64,000 nucleotides of DNA from Rhabdophis nuchalis (GCA_039707465.1 CM077649.1:14279501-14343500), one strand, 5' to 3'. Shown: positions 50,211 through 63,778, counted from the stretch's first letter. The notes: generated by a model from the sequence alone, not told the origin. Program-made: numbers and translations.

Positions 50211-50217
50211 TCTAGCC

Positions 50218-50352
50218 CAGGGGTGGGCAAACTTTGCAACTTTAAGTCTGAAGGACTTCAGCTCCTAGACTTCTCCAGCCAGCTTTGCTGGCTGGAGAAG
50301 TCTGGGAGTTGAAGTCCTTCAGACTTAAAGTTGCAAAGTTTGCCCACCCCTG
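50218..50352. mobile_element. hAT-type palindromic MITE
   Basis: caggggtgggcaaac to gtttgcccacccctg. Flanks ttctagcc and gactagac have diverged (5 of 8). Confidence 0.82.
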
Positions 50353-50689
50353 GACTAGACTTTCACAGTCCAGAATGAAGTAATGTGGTAATCTATGGCC
50401 TCAGGTTGCACCTCCAAGAAGGTGAAGGAAGGTGTGCCTTTTTCAATTTTTTGAAAGCTGCTTACTTACTCAAGTGTTCTCAGCATCATTCCGGACCTCA
50501 GCAGATATGGTGGTGGCTGTCAACAGCGTGACAGATTTCCTTTTTGAACTGGAGTTGTATTGTTGTACAAGGGTGGCAACTGACCAGAAAAATAAGACAA
50601 TGGAGACTTTTATGCTTTTTTATGATGTAGAGTGACAATATTTACAATAGGTAATTGCGACGGTGTATGCAACACAATGCTACTATTTA

Positions 50690-51300
50690 TCTGATGTCAA
50701 GCTTTCTCCTAAATCTCCTCCCAGAGACTATTCTCTAGCTCTCCTGCCTTCTTTTTATTCCCTCTCCTCCCGCGCCCCATCTCCCTTCCCGTTTCTGAGA
50801 GTAAAAAGAAAGGAATGGATTGGAATTTATTGCTGGGTGCTCACCACGGCTTGACTTTCTCCTAGATTTGCTCAGCCAAACCAAACATCTTATTGTGTCT
50901 GTCTTGGGAAAGAACCTCTTTCAGGGTCTTCTGCCCAGTCCCTCCCCAGAGACCAGGGCTTCTCACCCTGGTGAAGTCGCTGTTTCCACTCCACCGTTAG
51001 CGAAGCCAGTCTGCAACCAACCAGATCCCTCCTTTCCATTCTCGTGGAGTCTTTACTTCCATTCTTCCAGGGATGGACCCTTTTTTCTTTCTTCCCAACC
51101 AAGAACACTCCATTCCTCTCTTCCACTTTTCTCTCCAGCCATTCCATTCACTCTTTTTTGTACATATTTTTATCTCCTCTCCTTCTCCCTCCCTACCCCC
51201 CTCACTCTCCCCTCCAGTTTTCAGGTTAAACCAGCAGCAACTAACTCAGCAACAGTGAAGGTGGCTATCCCTCCATGGTTCTAATACCCAACACTATATG
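50690..51300 (+). other. Pyrimidine-rich, GC-rich block, unexplained
   Basis: Strong C/T bias on the + strand, ending in a long pyrimidine tract and cctccagttttcag (51210-51223) that looks like a splice acceptor. A 154-residue ORF (50820-51284) has no recognised domain and a composition that follows the C/T bias. It could be part of an unidentified retroelement or an untranslated exon. Confidence 0.3.
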
Positions 51301-52740
51301 CCAGGCTGGACTAATGGGACTATATGTCTCAATAACTCAACATACCAGCCCTGCCTAGCAGCCAGGTCATCTCCTCATGCCTCATGACAAGGCGTCTGTC
51401 CTTCATGGTCAGAAATGAGCTTCTTCCCCACCACCACCTTTAATTCATTCCAATGGCAGCAGAATAGCAGTCAAGCCAGACCACTAAAACCCATATGCCA
51501 CAGTGGGAGTGTTTACCGAGGAAGCAGAGTCATCCAAGTTGTGGCATAATAATCTGTGATTATTATGCAAATATAATCATCCTGTAGCAAGTGAACACGT
51601 GCTCCCCAAACATGCCAGCTCACGGAGCCTATTGTCTAAGGAAGGAAAATCAGTTCCTTTTGCACGAGTCATAGAATTACACAGCAGGAAAAGACTCCGA
51701 AGGCAACCTAGGACAATTGCTCACCCTGAGGCAATGGCTACTTTAGCTGCTCTCAGAATATCATCGATCTGATCTTGGTAATTTCATGAAAAATATTTGC
51801 ACTTGGCACTTCAATAAACAGGAAAGAGCTTTTTGATGAACTCAGACCAGCTCTTCCATAAAAAAGATGTGGCTTAGCTGTTTGCATGTTTATCAAAGGG
51901 CAGGTGATTTGGGCATTATATGATTAAGACAATCAAAGTTATCAGACTATATCTATGAATGAAGACTCCTCGTAAAATAAAGAGAAGCCCCCTATACAGC
52001 AACATGTACGTATACTTTGAACCTATGGGTAACTGTCACAATCTTGTGCTTGTTTATTGGGGCATCTATAATCAGAAGAAACACAATTTTCTATACAGGT
52101 GCTCTTTGACTTATAACCATTTAGTTACAACAAAAAAGTCGCATGACCAATTTTCATATTTAGGACCATTGCAACATCTCCATGGTCACGTGATCAAAAT
52201 TCATTGGAATCTGACGTGCTGCATAATACAAGCAGACAGATATCTCTGAACAGCAATTTTATTTCCCCCATTGAACTTCTCATAATATTTGCAGCCACAG
52301 ACAGCTGTTGATGTTTTTCTAAACTCCACGTTAATGTTAGAAAAACGTTATGAAGTCCAACATGGTTAACTAAAGACCGAGACAAGACTAATCACAGACA
52401 CAAAAAAAACTCCTGGAGAATAAAATAAAGTAAGCACAGGAAGAAAGAACAAAAACTACCTGTTCTGGTGTTCATGTTCCTGAATGGTGCCAAGATAAAC
52501 TGGTCAGGAATTCACCCAAATGGAAATATTGTACTTCCTTCTGTGCAGTGGTGAATGATCAATGAGAACATTTCTGAAATGGTTTCAAGTACACAAGGAT
52601 TTTGTGAAGTTCAACAATGGCCCCACTTAAGGAATATTTGGTATTCTCAAAATCACAACGTTCTGAAAAATAGTTAATTTATTCCAGAACTGAAACAAGT
52701 TTAAAAAAAACAACACTTGTGAGGAATTAGAATGACACAT
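51300..52740. other. Non-coding sequence
   Basis: A fragment of the cttaca/cttataacc DNA-element family lies at about 52098-52195. Otherwise nothing recognised. Confidence 0.4.
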
Positions 52741-53143
52741 GAATAATAATCAATAATAATCAATAATTTAATTTGTTGACCGCTCCCTCTCCCCAAAGGG
52801 ACTCGGAGCGGTGCACAGGGCAAATAAAACAATAAATACACATACACATGATAAAAACGAATTAAATATATCCCTGCGCTAAAAATTACCAATTAAAATA
52901 CTAAAATCCCTATCTAAAATTATTAACCATCCCATAGACGAGAGACTACCCTAGGCCGGCCAAGCAGAACAAGTATGTTTTTAATTTTAGACGGAAGGAG
53001 CGGAGGTCCGTAGTTGTTCTAATGTCGGGGGGAAGGTCGTTCCAGAGGGCTGGGCCCGCCACAGAGAGAGCCCTTTCCCTGGGCGTCGCCCGCTGACAAA
53101 GTCTAGTGGACGGCACCCGGAGAAGTCCCTCTCTGTGGGAGCG
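52741..53143 (-). mobile_element. L2-like LINE 3' fragment
   Basis: AAT-type tail, ccgctccctctccccaaagg end and body matching 30927-31385. At its 5' edge (53143) a 19-base unit aactatgaatgtcttatga is tandemly repeated. Confidence 0.85.
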
Positions 53144-53384
53144 AAACTATGAATGTCTTATGAAACTATGAATGTCTTATGGATATTACTACAGCAGGGA
53201 GAATCACCTATAAAATATAATAAACATAAACCAGCAAGATCCAACAAAAATAAAGTTTGAATTACTGAGCTGGAATAAGTATGAATCTTTCTCACTTCAC
53301 CAAAACTTTTTAAAAACCTAAGAGGACCCATGGAAATGGTTGATAGGGGTATCCATCATAGAGAGAGACAGAGATATTATTCAG

Positions 53385-53596
53385 CAGGTTCTGACCAGTT
53401 TTGAGAGAACCGGTAAATACCACCTCAGACTGGCCCCACCCCATTTATTCTCTGCCTCCCGAGTCCCAGCTGATCGGGAGGAAATGGGGATTTTGCAGTA
53501 ACCTGCCATACCCACCAAGCATGCCCACCAAGCCACACCATGCCCACCAAGCCACGCCCACAGAACCGGTGGTAAAAATTTTGAATCCCACCACTG
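53385..53596 (-). mobile_element. hAT-type element
   Basis: Ends gaatcccaccactg on the + strand and has paired aaccggt segments like 42456-42822. No clean target duplication. Confidence 0.6.
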
Positions 53597-53767
53597 GAAA
53601 GAGATGATAGGAAAGGAGAAAGACAAAGAAAGAAAAAAAGGAAAACCATTTCCCGTACGGAAGAGAGAAGAACCAAAAGACTTCTCAGAATACAAGGCTG
53701 ATTGCAAATTAATACACTGTAATGAGGGACAGATTTTTACCAATAATTTTGTTTTAGGAATAAACAA

Positions 53768-53852
53768 ATATTTATTTTATTTTTTATTTTATTCAATTTA
53801 TATAACCGCGCCTATCTCCCCGGAGGGACTCAGGGCGGTGCACAGGAAATTA
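53768..53852 (-). mobile_element. L2-like LINE 3' tip
   Basis: ATTTT tail, then ataaccgcgcctatctcccc and ctcagggcggtgcacagg, only about 85 bases. Confidence 0.75.
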
Positions 53853-54244
53853 AATATGGCTGCATCAGGAAACCTTGGTATATTTAAACTGACAGATTAT
53901 TCAACTATTTAAAGATTTTCAAAGTACAGAAGTTGTGACTGTGTACTAAGTTACTTATAAAACCAACTTTACAGCCTTTTGGTTTAAATAAGAAGTTTCA
54001 AGTCAACTTAGAGAATACTTAGTGACTACTTTTATGGCTTTTGCTTTCAACAATGTAAAGTATTAAAAGTAGAGATCACAAAAGGAGCTTGCAGAAACCC
54101 CAGGCTATGATTTTGCTAATGGAGGAGCTTCTCCTGTGCCTTTGCCGAAGTGAAATTGGGCCTTTTCTTTCAACCGCTACCATTTTTAACAAAATGTGTG
54201 TGGGCTTCCCAATGGACAGGTTTAGTACATCAAATGTACTAAAT

Positions 54245-54878
54245 CCGGAGGCTCCAGTTAGTGCAGAATGCGGCCATGCGGGGAATTCTGGGAGCATCTC
54301 GAAGCTCCCACATAACACCTCTCCTGCGCGAACTGCACTGGCTGCCGGTGGCCTTCCGGGTGCGCTTCAAGGTGCTTGTTACCATCTTCAAATCGCTCCA
54401 TGGCACGGGGCCTAGTTATTTGCGGGACCGTCTCCTGCCGCATACCTCCCACCGTGCGATCCGCTCCCATAGGGAGGGCCTCCTCAGGGTACCATCCACC
54501 GGTCAATGCCGGCTATCGGTGCCTAGGGGAAGGGCCTTCTCAGTGGCTGGGCCATCCCTCTGGAACGACCTACCCCCCGAACTTCGGACTATCACAGACC
54601 TTCCCCTCTTTCGCCGCTCACTTAAGACATATCTTTTCCATCAAGCCGGTCTAGCTTGAGAGCTTAGAGCTCTGGTTTAATTCAATTTTAGCTAATGAGT
54701 AAATGTATTTTAGAATTTTAATGGGATGTTTTAGCACAGGTCCTTAGTTTAATTTATTTTAGACATTACTCTGTATGTGTTGTTATTTATTGATTTTAAC
54801 TCCCTGTGTCCATTTCGATGGAGAAGGGCGGTTATATAAATCGAAATAAAATAAAAATAAAATAAATAAAATAAATGA
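54245..54878 (+). mobile_element. L2-like LINE 3' half
   Basis: A 132-residue open frame (54261-54659) with MQNAAMRGILGASRSSHITP and PSLWNDLPPELRTI. It ends with a short AAATA tail. Confidence 0.9.
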
Positions 54879-54879
54879 A

Positions 54880-55790
54880 AACAATACTGATTTTTATAAG
54901 GCATAACAGAAGGACAAAGGGGTGGGAAAAATGAGAATAGAGAGAAAAAAGCGATTCTTAAGTGCTAGTATTTTATAATGAAAAGGATACACTCCAGGGA
55001 CAAAATAAATCTGATGAAAATGGTCTTTCAGCAGGGTTGATAGATTGGCTAATGCCAATCTATCATTTTCCTCTGAGCTGATGAAATAGTTGCCACCTAG
55101 TGACAGTGGAAGTTTGTTGTACATTTCTTCCCCATGGCAAGTTGAAATTCAAAGTAGGGCCAAGGTAAAGGTGTTCCATAACTGGAAATTAGATCTGTCA
55201 GTCACAAAATGATAATCCTCTACTCCTACTCAACCTAGCATTTTCTTTATACAGGAAGGAGGGGAAGGGGGAAACCTCACTATTTATGATCACCCATTTT
55301 CACTCACTGATTCACTTCCATGCTTATTACAAGGCCATTATTATAAACTGTCTTCTGAAGTGAGCAATACACACAGGTTTGCATGACTGAATGAATTTTA
55401 AAAATCCCGAATCTGCCTGAATCACCACAACTCAATTTAGAATTCATTTTTAATTGAAATCCTGCACACCTTTAATTCAGCTATTTGTCCCCCACTATTT
55501 AATCCAATTGCGTGAATTCCAAAAGTCTGGTTTTTTTTAAGCAATGTTACACACCTAACACAGTAGTTTAGCTGGGGATTCACCTAAATGCTTCTTCATA
55601 ATAATAACGTTGTCATTGCTTATGAAATTATAATTCAGTTGACCTGGATTTCTCCCAGCAGTTGCTTAAGCTTTGCAGTTTACAATACCACAAAAGCACT
55701 AAAGAAGAATGCTCTTCATGCTTCCCATTTGTATGGGAAAAATAAAAATACAGTTCTTTATATTTTTCTCTCAATGTTACATCTTTTACA
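54880..55790. other. Non-coding sequence
   Basis: Nothing recognised. Confidence 0.45.
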
Positions 55791-55794
55791 ATGT

Positions 55795-56338
<544 letters not shown>

Positions 56339-56456
56339 CAGAGGTTCCCAAACTTGGCAACTTTAAGACTTGTGGACTTCAACTCCTAGAAATCTCCAGC
56401 CATTTCTAGGAGTTGAAGTCCACAAGTCTTAAAGTTGCCAAGTTTGGGAACCTCTG
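56339..56456. mobile_element. hAT-type palindromic MITE
   Basis: cagaggttcccaaac to gtttgggaacctctg, inserted at the end of the AAAT tail, so target copies are hard to define. Confidence 0.8.
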
Positions 56457-57535
56457 ATAAATGATCAGATGCAACTGTTCCCCAGGTAATGAACTGCTGA
56501 TGATTGATTAAAGTAGGAAATTAATTGCTAAATTTTAACATCATTATGATGCTTTGATGGTTCAAAAAAGTCCATGGCATTTTGGAAAATCATATATATA
56601 TACTTTGAAACTATAGAAGTGTGCAAATCAATATTTGGTCAATATTTGTGATACCTTGGCAATTCTCTTACAAAAAAAACAAAAAGCCCCAAAGCCTTCT
56701 ATCAGCAGCATTACCAAATGTTTCATAGCCATAATTCCACCTAATTCATATCACTCAATTAAGGACTATGACGGTGTGCATATTGATATCATGAGCAAAA
56801 AATGAATTCTGTGGAAAAAAGTGCCAACAATTTCTTGTTCTTATGTGTGACATTTCTATTTACCTCCTATATCGTTGTACAAAATGAAATTTTGCTGACT
56901 TCTCTCAAAGACTTGTTTTTTTTAATATTCAAATGATACTGCTTTATCTCTGGCTTTCAGTATTTTGTTCTAAAGCAAATGGGTCATTTCCATCAACAAA
57001 TGTAATTTATTTTCCCTTGTGATCATTAATAAGAACAAGAAAACCATATTGTTGGTAAAAACTAGTCTCTGTCACTTTAGAATATCAGCTACAAGTCTAC
57101 ATATTTTCCCAAATTCTAAAGTACTTTCCCTGAAGAAAAAAACTGCCATTGTGATTTAGTGGCAAATTATAGCAATGAAGCCAACATCATTTCAGATTTA
57201 ATTAAAATGATAACTTTGTTATTTTTCCCAAAGTGGATCCATTAAGATGATGGGAAATTTTGGCCACCTGAGATATTCAGATGTGTTGAGATACCGTAGT
57301 TTTCTTGGTTATAATAATCAAGTCAGGGATGAATGATCTGGCACTGGGCAGATTATAAGATCCTTCCACAGGAAAATTCCATTCAAGCTATATTCCTACA
57401 GCATTGGAAAGCTAAGCTCAATTATTTCCATCTTAGATATAGTGTGGTTGAAACTACTGGAAATCTAAGGTTGGTTGACTGGTTTTTAGATGCTATGGCT
57501 ATTCCTTAGCCGAATAAATTCCTACATCACTCCTT
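56457..57535. other. Non-coding sequence
   Basis: Nothing recognised. Confidence 0.45.
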
Positions 57536-57539
57536 ATAG

Positions 57540-58650
57540 GGTAGTGGAGAATTTTTAAAACCCATGTTGTATCGTAAACAAAGCCTTGATGAAACAATGA
57601 TCGCAGATTCTTCACGAAGTTTATGTTCTGTAACGGTGGCACCATCATTATCTCTCGGGAATATACAAGGGGCAACTGCAAGAATTGAAATGAAGAAGCA
57701 GAGAGCACCACCCCTACCAGTAATTCCATCCTTTTCTGTTGGGAAAGCTGAGAGAGAAGAAAAATGCCAAGTGCGATTCCTCAAAGTTCATTGCAACAAG
57801 AAATAAAAAAGAAAAAGAGACGTGCTACTCTTCCATCAACTCCTAAAATGCCAAACAGATTTGAAGATTTGAAGAAATCTTCAAAATATTCCTGAGAGAG
57901 AGGAGGAGGACCTCAGAGACCTGATGAGTATGATTTTAGCAGATTACATTAAAAAAAATAAAGAATATCTTCGGGGGGAAATAGACCTGATTTATAGAAT
58001 TAACTCAGCATATGCCAGAATAAATGAAGTACCCAGAGAGATTCATATTAAATTTTTAAGAAGGTCCACGACGGATGAGATACTAAGGGCACAACGAGAG
58101 GAGCCTTTGAAGTATCAACAAAAAGACATTAACATATTGAAGCAAATTCCAAAAAAGATTAGAGAAACAAGAAGGAAGTACTCCTTCTTGTCCAAAAAAT
58201 TATATAAAAACGGAATCTGGTTCAAATGGTTAATGCCTGAAGGAATGTTGGTATTCTGGGATGGAGGCAGAACTAGAATTAAAACAGTAGAAGAGGCGGA
58301 GGCCTTTCTCAAAAAACACGCCTCTATCCTGGGAGATGAACAAGACGGGACGGGAGGGGCCAACGGGAGGGAGAGAGGAAGAAGACATAATAGCAAAGAG
58401 ACTCAGATCCCAGAAATAAATTTAACTGCTGTAATTCCTGAAACGGATGTTAATATGAAACAAAGATTGAATGTATGAACTTTAAAATGTGATATATATG
58501 TATCTCTAACCACCATTTAATTAATTATATTTTGTACGAAGCCCCGGGTGCAACCACCAACCCTGACATGGAAGCTCCAAAATATTTTCTATGAACCCTA
58601 CATACCCCTTTCCTTTTTTATAACTTGTAAAACCAATAAAATTGTTTTTT
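57540..58650 (+). mobile_element. L1-type element with ORF1 only
   Basis: The layout is a 5' leader (to 57763), ORF1 (57764-58478), a short 3' UTR and a poly(A) signal aataaaattg near 58633. No trace of the long ORF2 is present between ORF1 and the 3' end. This resembles the half-LINE (HAL1) organisation known in mammals, or an internally deleted L1. Confidence 0.65.
57764..58478 (+). pseudogene. L1 ORF1p with one frameshift
   Basis: ORF1p is the RNA-binding chaperone of L1 retrotransposons. The N-terminal segment, MPSAIPQSSLQQEIKKKKRR and so on, is basic and reads to a stop at 57893. A one-base frame change at about 57870-57890 restores NIPEREEEDLRDLM, after which the frame is open for 184 codons from 57924. 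The C-terminal core includes REIHIKFLRRSTTDEILRAQ, KKIRETRRKYSFLSKKLYK and WFKWLMPEGMLVFWDGGRTR, then KTVEEAEAFLKKH, the usual RRM and C-terminal-domain order. No coiled coil of normal length is evident. The remaining openness suggests a fairly recent copy. Confidence 0.8.
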
Positions 58651-58659
58651 TCAAAAAAT

Positions 58660-58888
58660 TTTTTTGAAGAAATGGATAATAAAAGACAAAGTACAATTGA
58701 TCCTTTTCAACTTGATCCTTGTCGGCCATTTTATTTCAACTGTCATTTGTCGGCCTTTTTATTTGCCTGGAGAGATTCCTGTTGTGGCTGTCACTGCTGT
58801 CTATATTCCACCTGGTGCAGGTGTTGGCCCGGCGCTCAAACCAATTTCATTGTAATTTTATTACAATATTATTACAATTACAATAAAG

Positions 58889-58921
<33 letters not shown>

Positions 58922-60600
58922 CTGGCTTCCAGAGCCATTATATCTTAGGCAACAAGAGTCCAGCTTTTTCACACAAGGCTGTCTTTTTATGATGGTCAGA
59001 TCTCTGTGTCTGTTTGGAGAATAGAGTCAACTAAAATAGTGTCTGACCAGAAATGATGGTGAGGCTACACTGTGAATTAGAAAAGAGGGTTAATCTCTCA
59101 CTGCCATTTATAGACCAACACTGCTTCACGTTTTTCAACTGTTATTGAGACTACTTCTGAACTCAGACTTAGTGCTCTTCTGAAAGCTTGATAAACCCAA
59201 GTTTAACAGCATCTGGCAGATAAGGTGGCAGAAGGAACACTACCAGTGCAACCTTTATCATCACTTCTCTTAGCTATTTTTCATGCTATTTGGAATAGTG
59301 CTCTTTCAGAAAGGCACGAAACTGGAGTAAGAAAAATCTATAGGTTTAGCATTTCTGAGAAGTTTTATTTTGAGTTTACATAGTTCCAAACAGCAACTGA
59401 CTTGTAGTGAGGATTGTAGCGCAATGAAGTAGAAAAGACAGAACTAGCTAACACACACCATCTGTTTTTGTTCAAGCTGCTAACTACGTGGGCTGATGAT
59501 CCAAATATCTCAGTTTGGAGACCTAGCAAGTAAACGCCTTCTTCTTGCCCTTCTTCTGTTACCTACCTTTCCTATCCTACTGCTCCTCAGCCTAGAAAAT
59601 GTGGTGGTTAAAAAGAAAGCTAGTTCTGACAGATGGTTAAACAGTGGATCTAGCTGACTCTTAAAACACTTTCCAGTTACAACAGCACTATCATTGTTGA
59701 AGAGCCTGTGAAGAGCATACATAGTGATGTACATTGCTAGAAACCAGGAGAGTGTGAGTTCTAGTTCCACCATAGGCATAAAACCTACCATGGGCCAGTC
59801 GCTGTCTTTCAGGAATAACATTTCTGAAATTTTACACGAAAACTGCAGGGATATATCCAGGTAATTACCAGGAGTTAATCCTCACACAAAGGCACCCAAA
59901 GAAAAAAGAAAAACCACAGGGATAGTTTTTCTGCTGCTTGATGACATTGAGTAGATGTTTCAGTTGGCAATGTGATCGTGAAAGTCTGTGCCAGTCTGTT
60001 TTTCTGCTAACTCACAGATGGAAAGCAATTTAACTGAAAGCAATGGAGAGTTGCTCTGGAAGAGATCAATATATGTGGGAGATTGCCTGTCAGTTTTTGC
60101 TAACCTACTTATTGAAATGTATGACAAATATATTTTCTATTTATGCTAGCCTAGACAGGACATTTTTTCAATATTATGATTTAACCTTGATAGGGTTCAC
60201 TCTACGCTCTCTTCTGAATAGGGAAGTCTTTAATTAGCCAATGCCAGCACAAGAGGATAGCTACATCTATTCTTCAGTACTTTTAGTATTGTAACCTAGT
60301 ACTTTTCAAATCTTTAGACTTCAAATCTCATCATTCTCAACTAGCATAGCCAAGGGAATGGGGATGATGAAATTTGGTACAACACATGAGGGGAACAGAA
60401 AATTGAGAAGGGCAATGTACACTATAATGCATCATACAGAGATTTGAATCAACATACCATATTTCAACCTTGATTTAATGAGATGGTATCACCTATTCAA
60501 TGCCTGCCAACTTATTTCATGTCAATTTCACTACAATTGTTGCTATAGGTCTTATTAACCTTGGTTGCCATATTATTTAGTTTTTAGTTAGGCTATAGTT
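58660..60600. other. Non-coding sequence
   Basis: A short (TTATCA)-type repeat lies at 58885-58920. No recognised gene. Confidence 0.45.
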
Positions 60601-60706
60601 ACAATAGTAGTTGGTACTATAGAGACACAACCACCAAACAAATACTATAGTATAGTATATTTGTTTGGTTGCTGTGTCACTATAGTACCAATTACTATTG
60701 TTCTAT
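60601..60706. repeat. Imperfect palindrome, about 45-bp arms
   Basis: caatagtagttggtactata at the left pairs with tatagtaccaattactattg at the right, around accaaacaaatac / gtatatttgtttggt. It may be a small MITE. Confidence 0.7.
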
Positions 60707-60709
60707 TGA

Positions 60710-61620
60710 AAATAATGTTTTCCTCTTCCGGGAAAACATCTCAAACAATCTGAATAATTTTGAATGGTTGTTCACCCCACTCTAGGTGGTAAACAATAAA
60801 ACAAACATTGCTTCCCAGCATTTATATTTCAGATTTTATTTTTCCATAATCAATGAACCTGAAAACTTTTTGCTGTATCTCTTTTTGGGAGAGGGTTGCT
60901 ATTTTAGAGAGTGGGTTTTAGTACAATCTTTTGACCTGTAAATATGGAATAATGGGAATATAATTTCAACATATCTGAAGGCAACAGATTGAAGAAGGAT
61001 AACAGTTCCACCTTCCAAAATTAGCATGTGATTGCAAACACTTGTCCTCCTCCAGCCAATCCCATTTCATGGAATGTCAGCATTTTGTCTAGCACAAGAA
61101 CTTACTGAAACATTAAGACTTAAAAATATGTGTTCCTATGGAAAAAAAATACTCTTACGACATATAAGACTTGCTTATTCCAGCATAAGGACAGGCATTG
61201 TGTTTTGTCCATTGTTCTGCAGAGTATCTGATCTACCATTGTCAGACTGGGTCTTATTACTTTTCTCAATGCCAGATAACAGATTTGAATTGCAGCCATA
61301 ATTACAGGTGTAATTAGAGAGATTAGATTCCATTCTCATGGCTCCTTTCTTGCTGAATGAGCTACAAGATTCAAATCTTTAATTTTTGTATATGATGAGG
61401 CCACACTAAAAGGAATATGGGAGATCTCAGATGGTCAGATTCTCTTCAGAGTTGTATCTAACTGGCTCTCCAGTTAGCCTTCCAAATGCTTTGAACTTCC
61501 CATCCCATAATCTCCAGCAAGCATGCCCAATGGGATGGTTAGAAGCACAAGATTGGTTGTTGTTGTTAATTTCTGTTTTCTGAAGGAATCTGCAAGTTTA
61601 AATGTATATATTTTATGTGT
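60710..61620. other. Non-coding sequence
   Basis: Nothing recognised. Confidence 0.45.
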
Positions 61621-61627
61621 TTTAGTT

Positions 61628-61705
61628 TTCCCTGTGCACCGCTCCGAGTCCCCTAGGGGAGAGGACGCGGTATATAAAATAAAATAAACATATTATTATT
61701 AAATA
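61628..61705 (+). mobile_element. L2-like LINE 3' tip
   Basis: tgcaccgctccgagtcccct, gaggacgcggtatataaaat and an AAAT/ATT tail, without the coding part. Confidence 0.75.
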
Positions 61706-61709
61706 ATGG

Positions 61710-62215
61710 AAGTAACATGGAGGGAGATGTTAACCCTTTCCCAGGGACTTGATCACAATCCATTTTATCCTCTATTTATCAAACACTTGCTTTTCTATCT
61801 TTAAAAAGTATTAAATATTCAGTCACCGATCTGTATGTCAGTTGCAATAACAGCTTCCAGCCATTCTTTATTATCCCCAAGTAACTAATATTAAAGGACA
61901 TTTTAATTCCAATCTATTTTCCAAGAATATTTTCGAATACATTTTAATATATATATATTTATTTTACCATCGAGTGATTTGAACGAATCAATCATTAATG
62001 CCAATTATTCTTAAAGAAAGTTAAGAGTTTCCCAAAAAAGAGCAAATAGTTTTAAAATAGTTAGGCATTTCACAGGTCCAAGTTACAAAAATTGTAACAA
62101 ACTGCTTTTTGAAACAGAGTTATTCTGCATATTTTTGCACTGTCCATGAAGCCAATAGGAAAGATGTTTAGTTCTTATTTTTTGTGTAAGTTTTTCTATA
62201 AAGGTACACACACAT
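61710..62215. other. Non-coding sequence
   Basis: Nothing recognised. Confidence 0.45.
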
Positions 62216-62221
62216 TTTTTT

Positions 62222-62640
62222 AAATAGCATAGCATAGAATAGAATAGAATTCTTTATTGGCCAAGTGTGATTGGACACACAAGGAATTTGTCTTCGGTAT
62301 ATGTGCTCTCGGTGTACATAAGGAGAATAAAATACATTCATCAAGAATAAAAAGATATAACATTTAGTTATAGGCAAGGTTACTAATAAGCTATCAAATT
62401 GTTTTAGTAAACAAATAAAAACAATAAACAAAATACAAGCAACATAGTTATAGCAATAATTTGGAAGAGATAGATACTAGTAAGAAAGAGAAGAAGACTA
62501 GTAAGACAGTCTTAGTAAATTATTTGACAGTGTTGTGGGAATTAGTTGTTAAGCAGAGTGATGGCATTTGGGGGGAAATTGTCCTTGTGTCTAGTTGCCT
62601 TGGTGTGCAGTGCCCTATACTATAGCATTGTTTTGAAGGT
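62222..62640 (-). mobile_element. CR1/L3-type snake LINE 3' end
   Basis: Starts with a short agcat/agaat pentamer tail, then aattctttattggccaagtg and tgattggacacacaaggaat. This matches my memory of the snake CR1/L3 3' end that seeds AATAG microsatellites. No coding part was recognised. Confidence 0.6.
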
Positions 62641-62644
62641 AGAC

Positions 62645-62985
62645 ATTGAAACAGTTTACGTCCAATCCAACATGTTTTTCACTGAAGATAAATGGCTCCC
62701 TTAAGTTCCCTTAACCTCTTCACTCTCAGCCCTTCAAGGAACTCAGACGAAAAAGCCAAATTTTTGTTGTAAAGTTATCACTAACAGAATCTTGCAGGTC
62801 TAAAGCATTTCAACCCTCCCTTGCTTTTACTTTCCAGAAAACTAGGTAGGATCTCTTTTGAGATGCTTTTTCCACCCCCATACCTTCTGGGGGTTGAGAT
62901 ATCTCTTGCCAGATGATTGCTAGGCTGTGGCTCCTGTTTCCCAAAGTTATTCTCAGCCCATTGCACCCATGTACTCATCACCTTT
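62645..62985. other. Non-coding sequence
   Basis: Nothing recognised. Confidence 0.4.
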
Positions 62986-62989
62986 CTGG

Positions 62990-63712
62990 ACCGAGACGCC
63001 CTCCGCACTGTCACTCAGGCACTTGTGACGTCTCGCTTAGACTATTGTAACGCTCTCTACATGGGGCTCCCCTTGAGGTGCACCCGGAGGCTCCAGTTGG
63101 TTCAGAATGCGGCTGCGCGGGGGATTCTGGGAGCCTCTCGTTACTCCCACATAACACCTCTCCTGCGCGAGCTGCACAGGCTACTGGTGGCCTTCCGGGT
63201 GCGCTTCAAGGTGCTTGTTACCATCTTCAAATCGCTCCATGGCTCGGGGCCTAGCTACTTGTGGGACCGTCTCCTGCCACATACCTCCCTGCGTCCGATA
63301 CGCTCCCACAGAGAGGGCCTACTGAGGGTACCAACCGGCTAGCGGTGCCCAGGGGTAGGGCCTTCTCTGTTGGCAGGGCCGGCCCTCTGGAACGACCTAC
63401 CCCCCGAACTTCACACTATCACGGACCTTCCCCTCTTTCGCCGTTCACTTAAAACATATTTTTTTCAACAAGCTGGTCTTGTGTAATAGTTTAGACTCTT
63501 GTAATATAGCTTCTGCCAAACACGTAAATGATGTTAGATTTTTTAGGGGGAATTTTAGCACAGGCTGTGATTTAATTCTTTTTATCTATTTATTGTATTT
63601 ATTGTTTTTTATTATTGTTCGTTTTAAATTCCTGTGCACCGCCCTGGGTCCACTTCGGTGGAGAAGGCGCGGTATATAAATTGAAATAAATTAAATTAAA
63701 TTAAATTAAATC
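62990..63712 (+). mobile_element. L2-like LINE 3' half
   Basis: LRTVTQALVTSRLDYCNALY to SHREGLLRVPTG is open (62917-63342), followed by a frame break and WNDLP-type words. 3' end caccgccctgggtccacttc and an AAATT tail. Confidence 0.9.
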
Positions 63713-63778
63713 AGGAAAGCTAGCTATCAAGGGAACCAGTCTTTCAAAGTGTTGGCAATTTCAGAGAGCTGTTTTCTC

